Shown here piece after piece: positions 33,375 through 44,430 of a DNA stretch of 64,000 nt. The DNA lies in assembly GCA_037951165.1 (NCBI GenBank), contig JBBDHG010000163.1:83501-147500 (forward strand), read 5' to 3'. Every line of letters starts with the position of its first letter. Positions within the stretch are counted from its first letter, which is position 1. This stretch comes from Lophius americanus. Its lineage: Eukaryota; Chordata; Actinopteri; Lophiiformes; Lophiidae. The translations under genes and the position numbers were made by a program. Under the pieces are notes generated by a model. That model did not search any database, was not told the DNA's origin, and worked only from the letters and a program-made list of their open reading frames with translations.

Positions 33375-33672
33375 GGGGACAATCCATAAGAAGCCCCCAG
33401 TCCCCTGCATTGTACAAGCATTTGGGGAGGATCGGGGGGGCCTCAAATTGAGCTTGACATTATGTCAGAAAAAAAAGGGTTTTCCATTAAATAAACAACA
33501 TCCTCCCGGTGGGTCAATATGATACATATTAGATGGACCTCCTCAGGTTTGTCTTCGGACTAAATATACAAATGATGTTTCCCAACATCAATCCTGTTCT
33601 TCCTGTCATGTGATGGTGTGGAGTTTGAAAACGATCCATGAAATAGTTTTGGAGTTTTGACCGAAACACGAA
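33375..33672 (+). repeat. Dispersed repeat family X, copy 3
   Basis: CAGTCCCCTGCATTGTACAA, CCTCAAATTGAGCTTGACAT, TATGTCAGAAAAAAAAGGGT, GGGTCAATATGA, CATCAATCCTGTTCTTCCTG and GAAAACGATCCATGAAATAG match the order of the 30.7-kb copy and, for the first half, the 52.9-kb copy. Confidence 0.6.
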
Positions 33673-33710
33673 GAATCTGGATGTGCCATTCATCTGGATC
33701 CCTCCTTCAC

Positions 33711-33910
33711 ATGCGGTCTGGTGGTCTGGCGGTCTGGAGGTCTGGCGGTCTGGATGTCTGGAATTCTGGAGGTCTGGCGGTCTGGATGTCTGGTGGTCTG
33801 GTGGTCTGGTGGTAAGTTGATTTGGTGGTTTTGTGGTCTGCCAGTTTGGTGGTCTAGCGCTCTGGAGGTCTGGTTGTCTGGCGGTCTGGAAGTCTGTCCA
33901 TCTGGAGGTG
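33711..33910. repeat. 8-bp minisatellite (CTGGMKGT), ~25 copies
   Basis: Octamers of the form CTGGCGGT, CTGGAGGT, CTGGATGT and CTGGTGGT in tandem, with a looser stretch around 33810-33860. The Trp/Ser/Gly-rich open frame is a repeat translation. Confidence 0.92.
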
Positions 33911-34127
33911 AATATTCCTGGGTCTTATGGTGGCGGTGCCAGAAATAATCTGATCCAGGTCCACTTCAGAAACCCAGTCAGCTCCTCTTTCTCAAATCCG
34001 TCCCTCAGGCTGGCGAAATCCCACAGATGCAGCATCACTTGATCATTTAACTTCCTGGGCGGGGTTAGAAAATCTGTTCAAGTCATTCAGCCAAATCCAC
34101 ACTGTTGTTGGTGACTTATGCGACGAG
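33911..34127. other. Unassigned spacer
   Basis: No gene or repeat recognised. Confidence 0.5.
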
Positions 34128-34543
34128 CAATCAGCCATAACATTATAACCACCGACCGGTGACGTGAATAACATTGATTGTCTGCTTACCATGGCTACCT
34201 GTCAGTGGGCCGGGTGTAATTAATGATCATCTATCCTGAAGATGATGGAAGAGGAAAAATAGATGAGCGGACAGATCTGACAAGGACCAAATTGTGGTGA
34301 CTGCACAATTGGGTCAGAGTATCTCCAGAACTGTGGGCCTTGATGGGTCATCCTTGCCTAAGGAGAGAAAAGCAGGGCGGATTGATGTGTGATGTTACTG
34401 AAGGTTGGTCCTGTTGTCTGATCCAAGAAAAGAGCTCCTGTAGCACATCCTGCTGAAAAATGTTAATGCTGGTTCTGATGGAAAGATGTCAGAACACATC
34501 ATGAGATCATAGAGGTGGTTTTATTCTTATGGCTATTCGGTTT
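34128..34543 (+). mobile_element. Tc1/mariner family A, internally deleted copy with both ends
   Basis: The 5' terminal repeat ATCAGCCATAACATTATAAC (34130) and the 3' terminal repeat GGTTTTATTCTTATGGCTAT (from 34517) are inverted relative to each other. Inside are the 5' transposase parts: GTGAATAACATTGATTGTCT, GACAAGGACCAAATTGTGGT, GGGTCAGAGTATCTCCAGAA, GAGCTCCTGTAGCACATCCT, GCTGAAAAATGTTAATGCTG and GAAAGATGTCAGAACACATC. The sequence then jumps straight to the 3' end. The whole catalytic domain is missing, so the copy is a MITE-like derivative that could only have moved with transposase from elsewhere. Confidence 0.85.
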
Positions 34544-35528
34544 AAAATATGAAAAAGATAAGTATAGCATTTATTTACATCAAGAAACAGAAATAGAAAA
34601 GGTTCCGTGTGATTGGAGATAGAACTCTGTGTTTATTAACTCTCCTCTCTCCTTCTAACTTTTTGTCTTTCGTTTCTTCCTGTCGCTTCAGGATGTCTCT
34701 GACCTTCAGCTGCTCCTTCTGTGGACGTCTGCGATGTCCCATCAGCCCATGACCTCTTTTATTAGTGACTGTCCAATCAAGGCTTTCACCTCCACCCACT
34801 TCCTTCTCCCCTCTCCTCTCACTCCTCCACTCTCATAACTTCTCTCCGTCTTCTCCTCCTTCACAGGTCTTTCGTCTGCCTCTCCTAACGGAGGCTTATC
34901 CTGATTTTGAGTTTTGGAGCCGTGGTTGTTTTAGTGTCTGAGACTCCGACGGTGTCACTTCCTGTGGAGGGGTGTTGGAGGAGAGCATCACTTCATAAAC
35001 AACCTGCTGGTGGTGGTAGATGTAATTAGACACCACAACTCTTCCTGAATGATAATCGACCTCAGACTCTTCTTCTATTCCATCTTTTGCTATTATCATT
35101 ACTATTCATGAGACGCACATCTTTTATGCAGCTCTTCATGTATATCAGCTGGTTGACTGTTGAATGAAGGACATCATCAAACACGAAGCCGAGTTCTAAA
35201 GGGATTTTGGAGAAACTGGTGTTCCTGGAGTCTTGGATGAGTGGTCTTCCAATTTTAAAGTCAGGCTGGCACCGCCGCCTTCATCCATATTAACGCATAA
35301 CCTAAAAACTATTTCAGGGATACATTTCAGATTGTATAAACACATAGACCTCTGTGTGAGGAAGAACTGGTTTGATTTTGATTGATTGCAGGCTATTTGA
35401 CGATGTGCCAGCGTAGGACCAGTTTAAAGAAATGTTTGTGTTGACCTGAAGCCTTCACACTCTCAGTTCAGTATGAGTTCATGTGACCTCATAGCCTTTG
35501 TAGCTTAGACTCTGCTGCTTTCTTAGGC
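34544..35528. other. Unassigned unique sequence
   Basis: No gene recognised. Short minus open frames at 34575-34799 and 34896-35099 have no known domain. Confidence 0.5.
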
Positions 35529-35618
35529 TCTGTGGGTGGAGGGATGGAAGTACAGGGATGGAGGTACAGGGATGGAGGTACAGGGATGGAGGTACAGGGA
35601 TGGAAGTAAAGGGATGGA
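35529..35618. repeat. 14-bp minisatellite, ~6 copies
   Basis: Unit GGGATGGAGGTACA with a few substitutions. Confidence 0.95.
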
Positions 35619-36120
35619 TGTGTGTGTAGGTCATAGGTAGGTGGAGGTTCATGAAGGCTGACCAACACAATATTTGAAATGGACACGTTTTCTGTTTTCA
35701 TTCAAGGAGAAGATAAATGAACCCCAGTTTGTTCTAGCGCCACCATCAGTTCTGTCCGCTACAATCCACGTATTCAGTCACATCTTTTACATTTCTACAT
35801 TTCCCTCTCGCTGTCTTCACCCCTCCTCTGCTTCATCCTTATTTTTTATATTTTTTGCTGGTTCTGCACCGTTACATTTTATTTTTCTGTCACAATCTGC
35901 ATCCGAGTCGCTGCAGTGCTCAGCAATGCGGCCTTCTCTCCTGGATCCCTCCTCCTCTTCTTCCTCTCTCATTTCCCCTCATCTCCATGCTCTTCGGTCG
36001 TCTGACATCTTCTCCTCGTTCCACTTTACATTGTCTCCTTTTATTTACGTCACTTCTTCACACCGATGGCCTGTCACGTCCCAGACTATCCTTTTCTTCC
36101 TTTTCTTCCCCTTTGCTTGT
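35619..36120. other. Pyrimidine-rich sequence
   Basis: CT-biased throughout, giving a 235-codon Ser/Leu/Phe-rich open frame (35674-36381) that runs into the CT microsatellite. No domain, and other frames are also open, so I do not call a gene. Confidence 0.55.
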
Positions 36121-36293
36121 TCTCTCCCGCTCCCTCTCGCTCAATCTCTCTCTCCCTCCCTCTCTTTCTCTCTCTCTCTCTCCCTCTCTTTCTCTCTCTC
36201 TCCCTCTCTCGCTCTCTCCCTCCCTCTCCCTCTCTTCTCTCTCTCTCTCTCGCTCTCTCTCTCCCCCTCTCTCTCTCCCTCGCTCTCAGGGAC
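36121..36293. repeat. (CT)n-rich microsatellite
   Basis: CTCTCT and CCCTCT runs over about 170 bp. Confidence 0.96.
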
Positions 36294-37397
36294 TTTGCCT
36301 CATATCCTCTATTCTCTTTGTTCTCCGGTGACTTCCACAGGTTGGTCCACCCTGATCTCACTCTCATCATTCAGGCTGTAGTGAGGAAGGAGTCACTTTT
36401 ACAGTCCTCTTCAGATTTATGATGTCTGCTGGCATAGATCGCTCCACACAGCTGTCCTCTCATACTCGACGTCATCCACTCAGACTCAGAACGAACAGAT
36501 GATATTGAATTTTATCTGATGTCTGTTTTGGATTCATTCACCTTCTAGTCTCTTTGATTGTTCACTGACTTAAAAGAGAAGCTTTGACACCAAAATATTC
36601 AGATTCAAAGCATTTAAGTTTCATTATTCACCCTTTCATCCACAAAGATAATCGGATCGAACAGAATTATTTTCTGTGGTTCACGTCGGGGATATTATGG
36701 AATCATCATTTTCATCGCCGTCGCGTCCGCCGCCGCTGCAGATCCTTCATGTTAACGCAAAAACTCAAAATCCACTTCATGCATGGTTTCCATCTCACAT
36801 GGACCCCAGTGTGAGGGAGGACTGGAGTGATTTTGGGAAAGGTTGGTTTTATAATCCAGCGCTGGGGGGAACTTTATCTCCAAACATTTTCGGGCCATCA
36901 TTTCTCAGCTGTTGTCGGTTAGTTTAGTCCAAATTAGATGCAGATGAAAGGGCTGGAGGAGACGGGTCTCGTTTACGAATCCGTCAGATCTGACTCTAAT
37001 AGTTCACTAATATCATAATAGTTCTCTGGTATTTATCAACAGGGGAACTTTTCTTCTTCTTTTTTTGCATTAACAGTGTTTTTCAATAATGTGTTTCACA
37101 CTTGATAACTTCACGATTAAGTTGAGCCGACCTGTCAGGGGGGTTTCTTTGGGGAACGAGGGCGAAGGCCGAATTGGTTCTGTGGTGTTCCTAAAATCAG
37201 ACAGTGATCGTGGTAGTGGCCGATTCAGAGTTCCTGTCCAGAAGGAGGGGAGGGAGTTAAGATCACTTTGTGTCGGGTTGGATGACGCAAAAAAACTGAA
37301 GGAGCCAGAAAGTGTTGGTCAAACAAGTTTTAAACGTATTTTTATTTTTATTCTTGCTAAAGTTCCCTCCGCCGTCAGCTCCCTGAAAAGTGTCAGA
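36294..37397. other. Unassigned unique sequence
   Basis: No gene recognised. The 121-codon open frame 37089-37454 overlaps a transposon scrap at its end and has no domain. Confidence 0.5.
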
Positions 37398-37462
37398 ATG
37401 ACGATGATGATCTGGTTACCACGGTTTCCTGTCAGGTGGAGGGCGGGAACCTGAATATTTTC
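37398..37462 (+). mobile_element. Tc1/mariner family A 5' scrap
   Basis: GATGATCTGGTTACCACGGT and TCCTGTCAGGTGGAGGGCGG correspond to the untranslated 5' segment seen in the 39.64- and 59.72-kb copies (GATTATCTGGTTACCACGGT). Nothing else of the element is present. Confidence 0.5.
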
Positions 37463-37867
37463 TCCTGTTTTAGGATATGAATAAAGTTATTAGGAACAAG
37501 TTCTGACGGCCCGGCGGGACGTGTGGGTCAAAGGTAATCTCAAGAGGGACAACTGGTGAACTGGTACCGGGTCGCGCCCGTGTTGTCAGGACCTACAGAA
37601 GACCTAGCCGGAATCTCTCCCTCTCCTCGTTTAGTTTCCTGCATCTCTCTGTGCTTCCTCAAAGGGATGAAGTTTCTCATCTTTCTCCTCCTCTTCCTCC
37701 TTCTTTCTTTCACTCTCATCTGCCAATATTCCCTTTTTTTTCTTCACATACAGCCAACCCTCCTCCTCCTTGTCTCCATCCTCCACCCTACCTTCTCCTA
37801 CTGTTTGGTGGTTCATTCATCCAGTCACATATTCATTTGCATAAGAGTAATGATTCCCCATCTGTGG
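37463..37867. other. Unassigned sequence
   Basis: Pyrimidine-rich from 37610 to 37867. No gene recognised. Confidence 0.5.
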
Positions 37868-38275
37868 TCTTACTCTCTCTCTCATTCCCCTTCTCTCTCA
37901 CTCCCCCCTCTCTCACTCCCTGTCTCTCTCACTCCCCCTCTCTCTCACTCCCCTTCTCTCTCACTCCCCCTCTCGTTGACTCCCCCCTCTCACTCCCCTT
38001 CTTTCTCACTCCCCTTCTCCCTCACTCCCATTATGTCTCACTTCCCTACTCTCTCACTCCCCTTCTCCCTCACTCCCCTTCTCTCTCACTCCCCATCTCC
38101 CTCACTCCCCATCTCTCTCACTCTCCTTCTATCTCACTCCTCTTCTCTCTCACTCCCCTTCCCTCTCACTCCCCTTCTCTCTCACTCCTCTTCTTTCTCA
38201 CTCCCCTTCCCTCTCACTCCTCTTCTCTCTCACTCCTCTTGTCCCTCACTCCTCTTCTCACTCTCTCTCCTCTTC
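37868..38275. repeat. 16-bp minisatellite, ~25 copies
   Basis: Unit CCCCTTCTCTCTCACT with variants (CCCT, TCCT, TTTC). Because 16 is not a multiple of three, the two Ser/Leu/Pro-rich plus open frames show a 16-residue period. They are repeat translations. Confidence 0.95.
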
Positions 38276-39642
38276 TCCCATCCATGGACTGTTTCACTGT
38301 GGGTTAACCCTAACCTGGACGTTTTGACTCTTTGAAGGTTAATACATTTATAGTAGTGTAGTTCTGATGGAGAACAATTTGATGTATAATTTGCATAAAT
38401 GCTGTTAATGTTTTTCAGAAATATGTTTCAGAGAAATATGTTTGAATATTTTTTATTTAAGTTACCTCTTTCTGGCTACAGAAACTAGGAACTACAGTAA
38501 CGTCCGTCATGGAGGAGTACTGTTCTAGTCAGATAACAGGCAGGTATGAGCTCTTTCAGATCCGCTGGTTCTGACCGCTGAGGGCTTGAAGTGGGCGAAC
38601 AGAGGTTCCTCCTATGGGAGAGATGTGATCTCATGTCCTGCCGGCTCTCTCTCTCCTGCTCGGTCCGAATCCAACCGAATCACTGAATGAAAGAATTCCG
38701 ATCTGCGGTTATTCTTTTTGGCTTGAGGTGAATTTTGAAAATGCATCGTAACAACTTGGCAGGTTCTGATCCACACTGCTTCAGCTTCGAGGATTTAAGA
38801 GTAGTCTTTGGACAGGTGCTGCTGAAGTCAGCCACTTTTTTCTTTGCGACCTGTTAAAGTGTAGAGAGCGAGGATGAGGATCTTGCCCATTTCACTCCTC
38901 CTGCTCTTCATCACTCCATCCCCCTCGCTTTTGCTTTTCTTCAGATTTCTCTTTTCTCTATTGCCGTTTTTCCTCCTCCTGTTCCTCCGTCCGGGTCACT
39001 GCCTTCCATCTAGCAAGTGGAACGGCCTTCTTGTCACGGCCGCCCTGGAGAAAAAGGCGAGGACACCCGACCAGACTCCCTTCGGCGGGACAGGACGCGT
39101 CTGAGGGTGATGTGCTGGAGACGAGTGCGAGGAGAGCGTTGACGCTCTGCAGTCTTTCAGGCTAAACGGTTCCATCTCTAAAATGACAAATCTCACATCG
39201 CACCTCAGCAGGATCATTAGTCGTAGCTGGAGGCTTGGCGGGTCTGCAAAAGTGAGTGAGAGGACGAGCGGATGCTCCTTTGGCGCTGACACGGGGTTAC
39301 ATCTTCTCGAGGCCGCGTGCACATATTTACTTCTTTAAAGGTATCAGCCAGAGGTCCGCCTCTAAATAAGTCACATTCAAGCAGAGCGTCACAATGTGCC
39401 CAGAGAACCTGTCCGATCTTAATGGGGCAACAGGTCCACCGCTCAGAACCTTCATCCTTAGAGCAACTAGCGACCGGTTTAACATCTGGTGAAGAATCTG
39501 AGAGAACGAGGGGGAGTCGAGCAGGAAACAGCTGGCAGAAGGAGAAAATGAAGCTGTGAGAAGAATGCATGTCTGTGTTTGATGAAATGTACACATTGGG
39601 TTGCTTTTAAAATACAGAATTATGATACAGTGAATGTGAGAA
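38276..39642. other. Unassigned unique sequence
   Basis: No gene recognised. The minus open frame of 125 codons (39217-39594) and its overlapping neighbours in other frames have no recognisable domain. Confidence 0.5.
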
Positions 39643-39930
39643 GGATCGATTATCTGGTTACCACGGTTACTTAAGAGTGGATGATGCTCCCCGACTCTCT
39701 GCAGGAAGCTTCAGGAATGTTTAAGGAGTACAACTACCAGATCAATGTGCTGACCAGATATCCAGATTTTCCAGATCTCAGTCCAGTCCAGCATCTGTAG
39801 GATGTTCTGGACCATCAAGTCTGGTCCATGGAGGCTCCATCTCAAAACATCTGGACTTAAAGGATCTGCTGCCGATGTCTTGGTACCAGATATCGCAGCA
39901 GAATCTTCAGAGGTCGGCTGGAGTCCAGTA
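39643..39930 (+). mobile_element. Tc1/mariner family A, 5' scrap fused to transposase C-terminus
   Basis: Begins with the 5' segment GATTATCTGGTTACCACGGT (39647). It then jumps to sequence around the second catalytic Asp (GATGATGCTCCCCGACTCTC) and continues to the end of the transposase. The key motif reads PDLSPVQHL-stop-DVLD at 39771-39812: CAG (Gln) at 39789-39791 in place of the catalytic Glu codon, and TAG at 39798-39800 in place of Trp. Downstream AAGGATCTGCTGCCGATGTC and TACCAGATATCGCAGCAGAA match the family. The 3' terminal repeat is missing, and a perfect hairpin starts at its end. Confidence 0.85.
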
Positions 39931-39961
39931 TAAGACTTGGAATGATTTCCAAGTCTTATAC
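39928..39961. repeat. Perfect 15-bp inverted repeat, 4-nt loop
   Basis: GTATAAGACTTGGAA (39928-39942), loop TGAT, then the exact complement (39947-39961). It lies at the truncated 3' end of the transposon copy. Confidence 0.95.
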
Positions 39962-40428
39962 GTCTGATTTTAGATATAAATCAACTTTAATCAGTTGTTT
40001 AATCAATGTTTACCGACACAAACTTGTGAAGGAATCCAACTCCATGGAAAGTTTCCCTCCACGGTTTCTGTAGAGACGTTAGAGTGGATGGCGGATTATC
40101 AACATCAGCAGTATATAGTTTGAGGTGTGTTTGCATCTGCGCCAGCAGGTTAGTGGTTCTGCTTTGCAGCGCAGACACATCTCTAAAGCTCCCAGTGTAA
40201 ATGATCTGTGCTGTGTTAAATCACTCGCCCTGAATCGGAACTACTTCTAAACAACAGATCATAACCTGCTTCATGGAATGACCTCTTCTCCTGCTGCTCC
40301 TCCAGTCAGCGTGGAACAGGGAACAGCTGCAAAGCAAATCAAGCAACTCTTAAACCACTTGATTGACTTTTTCTTATTATCTGAGCTCCATTGATGAATC
40401 CACTTTACATGAGAAAAAAAAAGAGCTG
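39962..40428. other. Unassigned unique sequence
   Basis: No gene or repeat recognised. Confidence 0.5.
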
Positions 40429-40462
<34 letters not shown>

Positions 40463-40466
40463 GAAA
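40429..40466. repeat. (GA)n microsatellite
   Basis: GA run with one CAGA interruption. Confidence 0.95.
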
Positions 40467-40603
40467 GGTGAAGGCAGAGGGAGAAAACGGTCTGGCGAGA
40501 AGTGAGAGGGAGAGAAAATTGCCATTTGGTGTCTCATTTAGTGAATCAGGGTGATCCTGCTGACCCAGCTCTTTGGATCTGTTAATGACCACTATTAATG
40601 ATG

Positions 40604-40638
<35 letters not shown>

Positions 40639-40687
40639 CACACACACACACACACACACATCACACACACACACACACACACATCAC

Positions 40688-40738
<51 letters not shown>

Positions 40739-40915
40739 CACACACACACATTACACACATCACACAAACACACAAACATCAATCACACACACATCACACA
40801 CACACTTCACACACATCACACACACACATCACACACAGATCACACACTAACACACACAAACATCAATCACAAACACATCACACACACACACATCACACAC
40901 ACATCACACACCTAC
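40604..40915. repeat. CA/ATCACA microsatellite
   Basis: CA run with regularly placed ATCACAC and AAACAC interruptions. It contains a longer duplication: CACAAACATCAATCACA occurs near 40771 and again near 40855. Confidence 0.95.
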
Positions 40916-41009
40916 GGCTCTAATATATGATATATACGAACGACGAGGACGAGGCCTACATACAGATTAGTTCACCCCTCCCAACAGAGAATCTATGAAG
41001 TGGTAAAAA

Positions 41010-41092
41010 TGTTGAGACAGACTGACATACTGACTGACAGACAGAATGACAGACAGACAGACTGACAGATAGACAGACTGACAGACTGATAG
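41010..41092. repeat. (CAGA/CTGA)n tetranucleotide tract
   Basis: ACAGACTGACATACTGACTG-type units over about 80 bp. A small related run (AGACAGATAGACGGACAGAC) lies at 41267-41291. Confidence 0.9.
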
Positions 41093-41965
41093 AGGTTCTG
41101 CCCGTTAAAAAGCATTTTTTTCTCATTACTGTGTCCAAGGTTTGTTGGTTCTCTGTAGATAATTGTATAAAGAGTTTGTTCTGAACCTGCTCTTTCTGGA
41201 AATGACCTTCAGACAACTGTTGTTGTGAGTTGGCGCTATATTTCATTGATTGATTGATAAATATATAGACAGATAGACGGACAGACAGACGGTCTGTTTC
41301 AAAGCCAAACCAGAGCTAGCAGGTTCTTTATCCACGCCCATAGGTGGAGGTGAGGTCCCGGTTCCCGTCAATGACACTCCTGCACATTGTGGTCGTTGTT
41401 ATCGAGTTAACGGTAGCTACAGCTATATAAGAGGAGTCGTCCATCCATCACGTCTTCAGTGTGGCTGCTGTCCAAACAGCGTATCCCAGTCCTCTGTCTC
41501 TCCACCAATGCTCTTCATCTAAGATGTTCCTCAGCCAGATGAGGTCTGCGTCTCCCGTCGGTAGTGATGACTGGAAATCCTCCTTTACTATCCTCTGTGA
41601 TGAGAGGAGCGGCTGAAGAAAAGGGACGTGGAAGGAGGACTACCTAAAGGAAAATATGAGAGCTAGCGAGAGAGTGATGGAGAGATGGAGAACAGAATGA
41701 TGATGGATGGAAGATTCAGAGAGAGAAAGTGGAGCAGCAATGACCGGAGACACGACTAGATGGTTACGTGTTTGGCCGATTCAGTCACTTACAAATTATT
41801 CAGCCTCTCATTATTAGTGATTGATGCTCGGTGGCACTGGTCCGTGTCAAATCAGGAAGTGGAGAGAATTTATGTAGTGAACAGGAAGAGATGGAGGCTG
41901 AGTGGGAATCCATCACAAGAATAGATAAATACAACAGAGCTTCTGGTCCAGGACAAGTACTCCAC
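41093..41965. other. Unassigned unique sequence
   Basis: Contains CTATATAAG at 41423-41431, a good TATA-box match, but no convincing reading frame follows. Purine-rich from 41580 to 41750. No gene recognised. Confidence 0.5.
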
Positions 41966-43443
41966 CCATCCATCTATTCATCCAGCCATCCATATATGCA
42001 TCCATCCATCTATCCATCCATCCATCCACCCATCCATAGATCCATGCATCCATACATCCATCTATTTATCCACCCATCCATAGATCCATCCATCCATCCA
42101 TGCATCCATCTATTCATCCACCCATCCATATATGCATCTATCCATCTATCATCCATCCACCCATCCATCCTTACATCCATCCATCTATCCATCCATCCAT
42201 CCATCCACCCATCCATAGCCATAGATCCATCCATCCATCCATCCATCCATGCATCCATCTATCCATCCACCCATCCATAAATTGATCTATCCATAGATCC
42301 ATCCATCCATCCATGCATCCATCTATTCATCCACCCATCCATATATGCATCTATCCATCTATCATCCATCCACCCATCCATCCTTACATCCATCCATCTA
42401 TCCATCCATCCATCCATCCACCCATCCATAGCCATAGATCCATCCATCCATCCATCCATCCATGCATCCATCTATCCATCCACCCATCCATAAATTGATC
42501 TATCCATAGATCCATCCATCTATCATCCAGCCATCCATCCATCAACCCATCCATAGATCCATCCATCCATGTATTCCCCCATCCAGCCATCCATACATGG
42601 ATCCATCCATCTATCATCCATCCATCCATCTATCCATCCACCCATCCACCCATCCATACATCCATCTATTCATCCACTTATCCATACATCGATTCATCCA
42701 TAGATCAATCCATCCATCTATTCTCCCATCCATCCATCCATACTTCCATCCACCCATCCACCCATCCATACATCCATCTATCCATCCACTTATCCATACA
42801 TCGATTCATCCATAGATCAATCCATCCATCTATTCTCCCATCCATCCATCCATACTTCCATCCACCCATCCACCCATCCATACATCCATCTATCCATCCA
42901 CTTATCCATACATCCATCCATCCATGCATCCATCTATCCATCCACCCATCCATAAATTGATCTATCCATAGATCCATCCATCTATCATCCAGCCATCCAT
43001 CCATCAACCCATCCATAGATCCATCCATCCATGTATTCCCCCATCCAGCCATCCATACATGGATCCATCCATCTATCATCCATCCATCCATCTATCCATC
43101 CACCCATCCACCCATCCATACATCCATCTATTCATCCACTTATCCATACATCGATTCATCCATAGATCAATCCATCCATCTATTCTCCCATCCATCCATC
43201 CATACTTCCATCCACCCATCCACCCATCCATACATCCATCTATCCATCCACTTATCCATACATCGATTCATCCATAGATCAATCCATCCATCCATCTATT
43301 CTCCCATCCATCCATCCATACTTCCATCCACCCATCCACCCATCCACCCATCCATGCATCCATCCATCCATCTATCCATCCATCCATCGATCCATTCATC
43401 TATCCATATGTACATCCATCCATCCATCCATCCATTCATCCAC
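41966..43443. repeat. (CCAT)n array with nested duplications
   Basis: About 1.5 kb of CCAT/CATC repeats with scattered variants that mark duplications. A 213-bp block (42100 equals 42313) and a 462-bp block (42487 equals 42949, 42597 equals 43059) are duplicated. A 112-bp block recurs at 42661, 42773 and 42885. Ile/His/Pro-rich and Met/Asp/Gly/Trp-rich open frames are repeat translations. Confidence 0.97.
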
Positions 43444-43743
43444 TTTGCCTTCTGGTTCAGCATCATCTTCTCCATAGCTGTCAGATAAAACAAAAACATC
43501 AGTGAAGCTGCACCAGAACAGTTCTATTGGGCCCATCTCGCTTCATGAACAACATCGCAGAAACTCAAACGTCAAACAGGAGGGAACAAACACGTTGATC
43601 ATTTAAAAAACAGATACGTTTTGGAAAATAATGTGATCATGAAATTAAGTAATCAGTTTTAAAAACCCCAGAAATTTCATTTCTGAAAATGAAAAAATCA
43701 ACAATATATTAAACATTTTTTGAACACAGTTAGTGGTTAAAAA
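43444..43743. other. Unassigned spacer
   Basis: AT-rich from 43590. No gene. Confidence 0.55.
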
Positions 43744-44325
43744 CAGTTACTCTCCTGAAACTGTCCGTTTCCTGAAACTGTCCTTCTCCTGAAACTGTCC
43801 GTTTCCTGAAACTGTCCTTCTCCTGAAACTGTCCGTTTCCTGAAACTGTCCTTCTCCTGAAACTGTCCGTTTCCTGAAACTGTCCTTCTCCTGAAACTGT
43901 CTGTTTCCAGAAACTGTCCGTTTCCTGAAACTGTCCTTCTCCTGAAACTGTCCTTCTCCTGAAACTGTCCGTTTCCTGAAACTGTCCTTCTCCTGAAACT
44001 GTCCTTCTCCTGAAACTGTCCGTTTCCTGAAACTGTCCTTCTCCTGAAACTGTCTGTTTCCAGAAACTGTCCGTTTCCTGAAACTGTCCTTCTCCTGAAA
44101 CTGTCCTTCTCCTGAAACTGTCCGTTTCCTGAAACTGTCCTTCTCCTGAAACTGTCTGTTTCCAGAAACTGTCCGTTTCCTGAAACTGTCCTCCTGAAAC
44201 TGTCTGTTTCCTGAAACTGTCCTTCTCCTGAAACTGTCCGTTTCCTGAAACTGTCCTTTCCTGAAACTGTCCTTCTCCTGAAACTGTCTGTTTCCAGAAA
44301 CTGTCTGTTTCCTGAAACAAAATCT
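43744..44325. repeat. 17-bp minisatellite, ~34 copies
   Basis: Two main unit types, CTGAAACTGTCCGTTTC and CTGAAACTGTCCTTCTC, plus a third with CTGTTTCCAG at the join. They alternate and then form longer super-repeats of three to six units. No stop occurs in any minus frame, so two overlapping minus frames of 213 and 236 codons are open. This reflects the unit and does not indicate coding. Confidence 0.97.
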
Positions 44326-44408
44326 GCTCGCCTCTTATGAAAAACACCCGAGTCAGTGTTGGAACCTTCAACTAGATTAAACTGGACTTTGTGACAAGAT
44401 TTTGTTTC

Positions 44409-44430
44409 AAAATAAATAAATAAATAAATG
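44409..44430. repeat. (AAAT)n microsatellite
   Basis: Five AAAT units. An A-run (44449-44459) follows. Confidence 0.9.

Noticed and set aside
35674..36381. 235-codon Ser/Leu-rich frame starting in unique sequence
   Set aside because: Driven by pyrimidine bias and the CT microsatellite. Two other frames are open over the same part, and no domain is visible.
37556..38335. 259-codon plus-strand frame
   Set aside because: Second half is the 16-bp minisatellite and the first half is pyrimidine-rich without motifs.
41423..41431. TATA box CTATATAAG as a promoter
   Set aside because: No convincing reading frame, leader or splice donor follows before purine-rich sequence and the CCAT array.
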